A stretch of 64,000 nt of DNA from Populus alba (taxonomy: Eukaryota; Streptophyta; Magnoliopsida; Malpighiales; Salicaceae), in NCBI RefSeq assembly GCF_005239225.2, contig NC_133288.1, forward strand, positions 13,150,169-13,214,168, given 5' to 3'. The notes below the pieces were generated by a model, which saw only the letters and a list, made by a program, of their open reading frames with translations, searched no databases and was not told where the DNA came from. A program made the position numbers and the translations under genes. Within the stretch, counting starts at the first letter, position 1; each line of letters opens with the position of its first letter. Of the stretch, positions 56,695-64,000 are shown piece after piece.

Positions 56695-58748
56695 TCAGAA
56701 TGCAACATTGTAAGCCAAGTGATTTTTTTCATGAAAATACAATATAGTGTAAAATAGGATTTGAAATTTTCTGAAAACAGCCTCAACTGATTTACTAGTG
56801 CTTTCAAAAATTCTCTTGTTTCTTTCCTCCCAAATCAAATACACAAGCACAGCAAGGGATACTCTTCTCATTCTCGGCTGAAGCCCTTTTTTGTTGTTTT
56901 GTAGAACACTGGTGGCTCTACTTAAGGAAGCCATATTGCTGTAAAGCTTGAGCCAGAATCTGACCTTTCTCCAAAGGGAAGATGACCAGTCACAATTGAA
57001 GAAGAGATGAGCATGAGACTCATCAGCGCTCTCACAAAGAGGGCATATAGGGTCAGGGGATAGAAATTGAAGACGATCTCTCGTTCGCAGCTTGCCCAAC
57101 ATTGCCAGCCATAATGAGAAGCTATGTCTTGGAAGAGACCATTGCTCCCAAACTACGTTAGCCCAATGAACAGGATCCGATTTATGCCTGAGAAAGTCAT
57201 ATGCATTGGCTGTAAAATTACTTGTTCCAGAGTGCCAGCTTGAGAACAACTGCTGAACTGGTGCAACCCCTCCACAATGGATAATCATTCTGTTACGAAG
57301 GGCGAAGATTGACTTCCATAAAGGAGAGTCGGTTTTTTTGACATCCAAAGACCAGATTGAGGCTTGTGCAATGTAGTAATGGCTTACCCATCGAATCCAG
57401 AGGGAATCAGCTTTCAAGTGGATATTCCAGAGATGCTTGGCGAAGAAACTATCATTTCTAGCTTTGATGTCAAAGACCCCCAGACCCCCTTCATCTTTTG
57501 GTAAACATACTTGCTTCCAAGCTACAAGAGCAGATTTATTTCTAAGCATGTCTCCAGTCCATAGAAAATTCCTGCACAAACTGGTAATCCTGCTGATAAC
57601 AACAACTGGGATAGGGAAGATACTAATCCAAAACTGCACCATGCCATGTAGGACAGATTTGATTAACTCTAGCCGACCTGCATAAGAGAGATATTTTCCC
57701 ATCCAATTCTGAATAGCAGATTCTAACCTGTGAATGAGAGGGGAGTATTGGCTGGCAAGAAGCCTATGGGGGCTGAGAGGGACACCGAGGTACTTAAACG
57801 GAAAGCTTCCTTCGGTGAACTGGGAGAGGCTAAGGATGGCTTGCTTCATATTCTCCGAAACACCAGCAAAAAAGATAGAGGATTTGGATGCATTAATTAC
57901 AAGGCCAGAAGACTCCCCAAAAATTGTAAGTTGCTGGAGAAGAATGTTAACGGAGGCCATGTCACAACGGCAGAGCAGGAGAATATCATCAGCAAAACCA
58001 AGATGGCTGATTCCCAAAGCTTGACATTTTGGATGGAAATTAAAGTCCGACTGCTGAGTGCTGCTTTTTAGAAGTCTAGAGAAGTACTCCATGCAGATAA
58101 TGAAAAGATAGGGAGACAATGGATCTCCTTGCCGAACACCACACTTGCCTTGGAAGAAGTCAAATAGATTACCATTTACGCAAACAGAGAAAGAGGCAGT
58201 CTCTACACATTTCATAACCAGATGAACAAACCTAGCCGGGAACCCCAAAAGGTGGAGGAGATCACGAAGGAATGACCATTGAACTGTATCAAATGCTTTT
58301 CTGAAGTCAATCTTGATGGTGCAGCGGGGCGATACACGTTTCTTTCCATAACTCCTCAGCATCTCTTGCATAAGATTAATATTGTCAGCCATTAATCTCC
58401 CACAAAGAAAAGCATTTTGGGAAGGGCTGATGATATCATTTAATACATGTGCTAGCCTTTCTGCAAGAAGCTTGGAAATAACTTTGTAAGTGACGTTGCA
58501 GCAAGAGATAGGTCTATAATCTGCAGCAGAGTTGGCACTAACTGACTTAGGAACAAGGGCTATGATAGAGTGATTAATCTGCTTGAGCATTTCCCCGGAA
58601 GCAAAGAAGTCTTTTATAGCTAAACAAAAATCTCCGCCCACTATGCTCCAAGATTTTTTAAAGAAAGCAGAGGTATAGCCATCTGGCCCCGGGGCTTTAT
58701 TATCATCCATACTGAAGAGAACCCGTTTGATGTCATCATCCGAAACTG
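56695..58748 (-). CDS. LINE ORF2, reverse transcriptase and zf-RVT part
   Basis: The non-LTR reverse transcriptase block starts just after the frameshift (NKAPGPDGYTSAFFKKSW). RT motifs are present: YRPISCCNVTYKVISKLLA, IDFRKAFDTVQW, GVRQGDPLSPYLF and the catalytic LGFADDILLL. A zf-RVT domain (RDRLQFLSPDPICPLCES) lies near the C-terminus, and the frame ends at 56695. No internal stop occurs over more than 660 codons, so the element is relatively young. Confidence 0.9.
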
Positions 58749-60047
58749 GGCAAGGAGGAATTCATGTGAATCATAATTAATGCAGGTGCCACTTTGAACT
58801 ATATCAACCCGCGGGGGAATAGTATACTTTGAAGTCCCTAGGAGTTCTTTATAGTAAGTGGCAAACACTCTTCCAACCTCTTCAGCAGATGTGGTAAGCA
58901 TACCATCACTTCTAACAATGGCTGAAATGTGGTGTCTTCTGTTCCGTTGACTCATCAAAGAATGGAAGAATCTTGTTCCCTTATCACAGTCTTTAAAGAA
59001 GGTGCATTTCAGCTTTTGCCCAAAGAACATCTTCTCAGCTGATTTGAGGTTAACAAGGTTTAGCCTCTGCTGTTTTTCCAGCGCAAGAAGATCACCATTG
59101 TCCCTGTCATTCTGAAGGAGAAGCTGAGTAGCGTCCAGATCTTCCCCTGCTCTTGCAACTCTCTCAGAAATGTGACTAAAGTGGAGATTGTTCAAGGTTT
59201 TCAGCCTTCCCTTTAAGTGCTTGAGCTTATTGCATAGAATATACATGTGTGACCCGTAGATATCCAGAGACCAATGTTGGGAAATGGTTTCCAAGAACTG
59301 TGGATGGGCAGCCCACATGTTGAAAAATTTGAAGTTTCTTTTGCCACAAAGCTCACGAGAACCCAACTGGACAGAAGAAGGCGAGTGGTCTGAGAAGGCT
59401 CCCGGGTTTCCAAAGTGGACATGAGTCATTTGCTGTAAATTGAACCATTTATTGTTTGCCATAACTCTATCGATCTTTGTCCATATAGTACCGTTTGTCC
59501 ATGTAAAGTGGGAGCCCGTAGAGTTCAGGTCTGCTATCCCAAGATCAGAACAACAATTCCTGAAGTCAGAGGTTTCATAGGTGGAAACTGGCACCCCGTT
59601 GTGCTTGTCTTCTTGAGAGAGAATAGAGTTGAAGTCACCAAGAAGCAACCATGGAGCATCCGGTCCCCATCTTCTCAAATCCTCCCACAGATCTCTCCTG
59701 GCAGTAATGGTATTAAAACCATATATGAAGGTAGTTGTAAAACAAAATTGTTGCACCAAGCTTGTAATCATAACGTGAATCCCTTGGGCAGAGAAGTGAA
59801 GCATGTCAACCTTAACTGTTTCAGGATTCCAAAACACAATTATACGAGCATAGGCTGTAGATTCAGCATTGCAAACAAACTTCCAAGCCTTTAACCGAAA
59901 CCTATGCATGCAATTAACTTTAGGCAAAGACAACTTAGTCTCTAGGAGACCACATACATCAATCTTCTTACTCTTCATAAGGCCAGCAACCTCATGCTGC
60001 TTGAGAGGGCTGTTTAGCCCTCTCACATTCCAGCAATGGATAATCAT
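58641..60047 (-). CDS. LINE ORF2, AP-endonuclease part (ends in a frameshift)
   Basis: It starts MIIHCWNVRGLNSPLKQ, the usual plant L1 ORF2 start. Endonuclease motifs are present: WNVRG, LLETK, the LLLGDFNSI block with catalytic Asp-Asn, and the AFSDHSP block. A linker with FFHSLMSQRNRRHHI follows. The frame drifts after EFLLA at about 58749, where a run of three G on the plus strand appears one base short. The RT continues in the neighbouring frame from there. Endonuclease residues look intact, so the frame loss is the only evident lesion. Confidence 0.88.
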   Translation of the reverse strand: MIIHCWNVRGLNSPLKQHEVAGLMKSKKIDVCGLLETKLSLPKVNCMHRFRLKAWKFVCNAESTAYARIIVFWNPETVKVDMLHFSAQGIHVMITSLVQQFCFTTTFIYGFNTITARRDLWEDLRRWGPDAPWLLLGDFNSILSQEDKHNGVPVSTYETSDFRNCCSDLGIADLNSTGSHFTWTNGTIWTKIDRVMANNKWFNLQQMTHVHFGNPGAFSDHSPSSVQLGSRELCGKRNFKFFNMWAAHPQFLETISQHWSLDIYGSHMYILCNKLKHLKGRLKTLNNLHFSHISERVARAGEDLDATQLLLQNDRDNGDLLALEKQQRLNLVNLKSAEKMFFGQKLKCTFFKDCDKGTRFFHSLMSQRNRRHHISAIVRSDGMLTTSAEEVGRVFATYYKELLGTSKYTIPPRVDIVQSGTCINYDSHEFLLAQFRMMTSNGFSSVWMIIKPRGQMAIPLLSLKNLGA

Positions 60048-61261
60048 GTGTGGGGGAGGGTGGGAGCAACCCCACCACCGCCAACAACTGTATTGGAAAT
60101 CTTTTGAAACGAGCTCCTGGTGAGCACACCTGAACGTGGACGCTGAAGAGTCTTTGTGCCAGCTATGTCAACTGAGCTAGCAGGGGCTTTCCCCTTGGAA
60201 ACATGATGTCTGGCCTGCTGTTTACTTGGAGCGTTGTTTGCATAAAAGTGATGAGTTGGCAGGTTACCTTCAGCATGCAAAGGAGGTGATGATTGTCTCT
60301 TGGTCCCTGAGTTGTGCTTCCTTTTACCCACTGTATGCCACTCTTCTAAACCAACAGCTGAAACGTGGGAGCATGGCTGAGCATCCTTGGCTGCACAAGA
60401 CGTTGGGGTATGAGTTGGAGCTACGTGTTCAGAGGTATCAACTGGAGAAGGAGCAACACTTGGGACATGAACCAAGAGAGCAGCAGCAGATGGGGTATCC
60501 ACAAGAGTATCATCAACCGGGTTGAGACAAGTGGAGACCTTTTCTTTGCCTATGACATTTGGAGCAACGATTTCAGAAGCATCAACTGGAGAAAGATGGG
60601 TTGCACAAGACGTGGGAACCACGGGGTCAGAGGTATCAATTGGGGAAGGAGTAACAGTTAGGACTTGAACCGAGAGAGCAGCAGCAGGTGGGGTATCCAC
60701 AAGAGCTTCATCAACCGGGTTAAGACAAGTGGAGACCTTATCTTTGCCTTTGACATTTGCTTTTGAATTTACATTAGCAGGGACAACGTTCTCAACAGTT
60801 GTGACTTCTTCCTTACTCTTTGAACATGCTCCGGTTGAGTGACCTAGCACTTTACAGTGCTTGCAAAACTTGGGCAACGTCTCATATATGACCTTTTGGG
60901 TGAGTGTGTTTCCATTGGGCAGGATGACATTGATGAAGGATCGGAGGTCAGCTAGGAGGTCAACTTCCACAAGCACCCTAGCATATGAAACTCTCTCTTT
61001 GGTGGCAGTAAGTTTGTCACTCTGTATAGGTTTGCCCAAGACGCTTGATAGTTTAGATAAACACCTAGTGGTCCAGCATTTCAGTGGTAGATTTGGGAAC
61101 TTAATCCAAACTGGGACTTGAGTCATTTCAGAGGTTGAAAAATCGAAATACTCAGACATGGAACGCAGGATAAGAGGTCTACCATAGACAAGGTATGGAC
61201 CTCCACACAACACAGAGTACTTATCTTCTTCAGTTTGGAATTTATAAACAAGCCAACCCGA
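60044..61261 (-). pseudogene. LINE ORF1 (DUF4283 plus CCHC), 5'-truncated
   Basis: RNA-binding-type ORF1 protein of plant L1 elements. The visible part starts within DUF4283 (GWLVYKFQTEEDKYSVL, GGPYLVYGRPLIL), followed by PVWIKFPNLPLKCW and a CCHC knuckle CKHCKVLGHSTGAC. A Pro/Ser/Thr-rich segment contains a tandem duplication (about 60745-60600 and 60555-60390; both copies start with STCLNPVDEALVDTP or a variant). The C-terminus is basic. The ORF stop overlaps the ORF2 start as ATGA at 60047-60044. The frame extends upstream into flanking gag sequence only by chance. Confidence 0.8.
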
Positions 61262-62859
61262 TTCATGCATACTAAGGGGGAAGTTTGTCGATATCAACCA
61301 ACTGAAGGGGGTCCACCTAAAATGATCCTAACCAAGCCTCTGAATCCTGTTAGCGGAAATTATAATGCTTTGCCTTATAATTATGGTTATTCCTTTTATA
61401 GCCCGAATCCTACTCCAGTTTTCAATGTCGAGGTAGGAGGACTCACCAGAAGTGGGAGATGCTTTACTCCTGAAGAGTTAGAAAACTATAAAAAGGATAA
61501 AGGGAAGAATGTGGTAGAGACAGAGGAAGTTATTAGGTCAGTAAGTGATGAAGAAGCTAATGAGTTTTTGAAGTTAATGAGGCATAGTGAATATAGCATG
61601 GTGGAACAGCTTAAAAAGACACCATCTAGGATTTCCTTGTTGTCACTGATATTAAGTTCAGAACTCCATCGGAATGCCCTTCAAAAGGTTCTCAACGAGG
61701 CATATGTTCCTCAAGACATCACATATGATTCTATAGAGCATTTGGTGGGTAGAATTCAAGCCACCAACTATCTTTACTTCACCGATGATGAACTTGATCC
61801 TAAGGGGGCCGACCATAATAAGCCGTTATACATCACCGTAAAGTGCAAAGATTGTGTTATTGTGAAGGTGCTCATAGATAATGGCTCTGCTTTAAATGTG
61901 TTACCAAGACATGTGCTAGATAAAATGCTTGTTGATGCCTCTCACATGAAGCCCAGTACTATGACTGCCAGAGCATATGATGGGTCACCTAGACCAATCA
62001 TCGGGAATATTGATGTTGAACTGGTTATTGGCCCTCGGTCGTTCCAAGTAACGTTGCAAGTAATGGATATCCATCCATCATATAGTATTTTATTGGGGAG
62101 GCCTTGGATCCACGCAGCCCGAGCCATCACATCTTCTTTACATCAGCGGCTTAAGTTCATCATCAATGGGAATTTGGTGACAGTAAAAGCTGAGGAAACT
62201 CTGTCAATGACAAGAAATATATCGATCCCTTACATAGAAGCTGAAGGAAGCACAGATGGAAATCTGCATGCATTTGAAGTGGTAAATGCTGAATGGGTAC
62301 CAGAAAATACTACACGAAGAAAGCCAGAAACTTCTGATGCAGTAAAAATGGCTGCTAAATATTTTCTAAAGCATGGGCTGCCATTCCAGTATGACCCTAC
62401 AACAGGAATGCCGGAGAGGATCAATGTAATGAAAATGAAATGCGCTGATCAGAGATTCGGTTTGGGTTTTAAGCCATGAAAGGCAGATTTCAAGAGAGAA
62501 ATCGAGTCTAAAAAGGAAAGAAGGTTGGCTCGAATCGAAAGAAGGGAGCCTAATGAAGATCGGATACAAATTCCACCAATCCACGTGACATTCCCACGAC
62601 CTGCACAAGTGATAAAGGTTGATGGTGAAATTAAGAAGGTGAGCAAGGAGTTTAGTGGTGCTACTATTCACTACCTGGAAGGAACCAGTTAACAAGAACC
62701 CCAAGGAGATGTTGAAGATGAAGAGAGCCCCTTTGAAGCACTACCCCAACTAACTGTGGGAGCTCTAGAAGATGAGCCATTTGGATTCGTGAGAAGATTA
62801 GCTGAAGGGGAAGAGTTGAACAATTGGGAAATTCAAGAAGTCCTAATTGTCTTTAAAAA
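61262..62859 (+). pseudogene. Gag C-terminus and protease of the Ogre-like element
   Basis: It resumes the frame after the LINE (GEVCRYQPTEGGPPKM). The retropepsin-like domain carries LIDNGSALNVLP at about 61870-61905 and the ILLGRPWIH flap-end segment near 62092. The frame has an in-frame TGA at 62477-62479 and a TAA at 62690-62692. The intervening and following text (IPPIHVTFPRP, PFEALPQLTVGALEDEP) remains in the same frame, so both are point nonsense changes. The frame ends at a canonical splice donor at 62860. Confidence 0.82.
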
Positions 62860-63085
62860 GTAAACATTTGATGGCTGCTTGCTTTTTTTATTATTGCTGC
62901 ATTTTGTTTGAATAAATTTGCGTTGCCAGTAATCGTGGCTCAAGATATTGGCAACAAGATTTTGTTTTGAGCCCTTCTATCATTTCAAGTTTTAATGAGA
63001 TCATGGTTTGTTTTTTCCTTCATCATGCCTTTTAGTTTCACCTATTGCATTATGCACTCGTAACAAAGGCACTTTCCGCTTTCAG
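62860..63085 (+). other. Predicted intron between protease and RT of the Ogre-like element
   Basis: The donor AAAAA/GTAAAC at 62860 and the acceptor CTTTCAG/GAAAT at 63085 enclose 226 T-rich bases with many stops in all frames. Joining the flanks leaves the reading frame open into RT. A spliced intron in this position is a known feature of Ogre elements; this instance is a prediction from sequence. Confidence 0.7.
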
Positions 63086-64000
63086 GAAATCTGAAAGCGG
63101 GACAACGATAAACTTACAAACCCATTGCATTGAGAATAATTGGCCAAATTTTGATAAAACGATAACTTCAATGGATGAGGAAGAAGATGGTGAAGATGAT
63201 ATTGAGGAGTTCAAGAAGCTTATAAAACAATCCGAACATACATGGGAGCCTACAAAAGAGAAGTTAGAATTAATAAATGTAAGTATCGAGCATGACAAAA
63301 AGGAGTTGAAAATAGGGATGTTGATCACTACAGCTTTGAGGAGTGAGTTAGTCGCCCTTTTGCGGGAGTATGTGGATATTTTTGCCTGGTCATACGCTGA
63401 CATGCCCGGTTTGGATACTGAAATAGTAGTGCATAGGTTACCTTTGATTGAGGGTTGTCGTCCAGTCAAACAGAAGCTAAGAAGGACAAGACCTAATGTT
63501 TTGCTTAAGGTCAAAGAAGAGATAACAAGACAGTGGGATGCAGGTTTCTTGGAGGTAGTAGAATATTCTGAATGGGTGTCTAACATTGTTGCGGTTCCCA
63601 AGAAGGACAACAAAATCAGGGTGTGCGTGGATTTCCGGGATTTGAATAAGGCAAGCCCGAAAGATGACTTTCCGCTACCACATATAAACATGTTGGTGGA
63701 CAATGCTGCTAAGAGTTCCACTTACTCTTTCATGGATGGTTTCTCCGGCTATAATCAGATTAAAATGTTTGAAGCAGATAAGAGAAAGACGACATTTATC
63801 ACCCCATGGGGAACTTACTGTTACAAAGTAATGCCATTCGGATTGAAGAATGCTGGAGCAACGTACCAAAGGGCAATGGTAGCACTTTTTCATGATATGA
63901 TGCACAAGGAAATTGAGGTCTATGTGGACGACATGATCGCGAAGTCCAAAGATGAAGAAAGCCATATCCCAACTCTGAGGAAATTGTTCGAGAGGTTGAG
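63086..64000 (+). CDS. Reverse transcriptase of the Ogre-like element, partial
   Basis: Open to the window end. An acidic linker (SMDEEEDGEDDIEEFKK) precedes the RT, which shows motifs in order: RPNVLLKVKEEI, WVSNIVAVPKKDNKIRVCV, DFRDLNKASPKDDFPLP, FMDGFSGYNQIKM, TPWGTYCYKVMPFGLKNAGA and the catalytic YVDDMIAKS (about 63918). The pattern is that of the Tat/Ogre lineage (compare CIDYRKLN and FMDDFSV in families A and B). RNase H and integrase would follow beyond 64000. Confidence 0.9.

Larger units (their letters stand above)
56276..61261 (-). mobile_element. L1-type LINE, 5'-truncated, inserted in Ogre-like gag
   Basis: The poly(A) tail appears as 31 T at 56276-56306, so the LINE lies on the minus strand. 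It has ORF1 (DUF4283 domain and a CCHC knuckle) and ORF2 (AP-endonuclease, RT, zf-RVT). The 5' edge falls inside the DUF4283 domain at about 61261, so the promoter and ORF1 start are missing. I found no clear target duplication: GTGTTGAGA before the tail is not repeated after 61261, so the insertion may have been accompanied by a small deletion or rearrangement. Only one clear frameshift was found. Confidence 0.88.
37629..64000 (+). mobile_element. Ogre/Tat-type Ty3/gypsy retrotransposon, 3' end beyond the window
   Basis: Diagnostic features: a long LTR (about 2.1 kb), a tRNA-Arg-type primer site, an extra ORF1 of DUF7745 type before gag, gag with CxxH-type knuckles, protease with DNGSALNV, a predicted intron before RT, and a Tat-like RT (YVDDMIAKS). 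The element is interrupted by A1 (41362-53226) in ORF1 and by a LINE (56276 to about 61261) in gag. Without these, about 9.5 kb of it is visible. In-frame stops in ORF1 and after protease indicate it is defective. The 3' LTR is not in view. Confidence 0.9.

Noticed and set aside
57437..58071. Plus-strand frames inside the LINE RT
   Set aside because: They are antisense shadows of the minus-strand ORF2, whose motifs are unambiguous.

Overview
The window is eudicot nuclear DNA from a draft assembly (a run of exactly 500 N sits at 34659-35158). It is AT-rich, microsatellite-rich and built almost entirely of nested LTR retrotransposons. No bacterial or organellar signal is present, and the species cannot be fixed from the sequence. 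The only ordinary host gene is at the left edge: the first two coding exons of a TIFY (ZIM) domain protein of the ZML/GATA-factor type, read leftward off the window.

Layout. 1-971: TIFY gene exons. 1013-3946: intergenic, no gene seen. 3947-5770: an old, internally deleted LTR element on the minus strand. 5871-17469: fragments of one Athila-like Ty3/gypsy family (family A, tRNA-Asp-type primer site), including a decayed minus-strand copy A4 (7001-14886), a piece of an LTR of a second family (family B) and two more inverted family A pieces. 17470-34658: family A copy A5 on the plus strand, internally deleted, split by a complete family B element (20588-31372) with target duplication cacct. 34659-35158: gap. 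35159-36701: unassigned. 36702-37628: a head-to-head pair of family A LTR fragments. 37629 to the window end: an Ogre/Tat-type element (tRNA-Arg-type primer site, DUF7745-like extra ORF1, gag, protease, a predicted intron, reverse transcriptase). It is interrupted twice: in ORF1 by the complete family A element A1 (41362-53226, target duplication aaagc), and in gag by a 5'-truncated LINE on the minus strand (about 56276-61261).

The most notable feature is inside A1. Between the integrase end and the 3' LTR lies an intact, intronless 199-codon ORF (49591-50190) for a LONELY GUY (LOG)-type cytokinin riboside 5'-monophosphate phosphoribohydrolase, with its own TATA-like leader. Upstream is a Cys/His-rich accessory ORF shared with A4. 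A4 lacks the LOG block, and a 4-bp ACTA repeat marks both ends of the block in A1. The pol gene of A1 carries several stops and frameshifts, while the LOG frame is clean.

Other points of interest are a frame-preserving 226-nt intron between protease and RT of the Ogre-like element, duplicated short motifs in the 3' regions of families A and B, a leader repeat array in family B, and LINE 3' hairpins. All statements rest on reading the sequence and on comparing copies within the window; no database search was possible.
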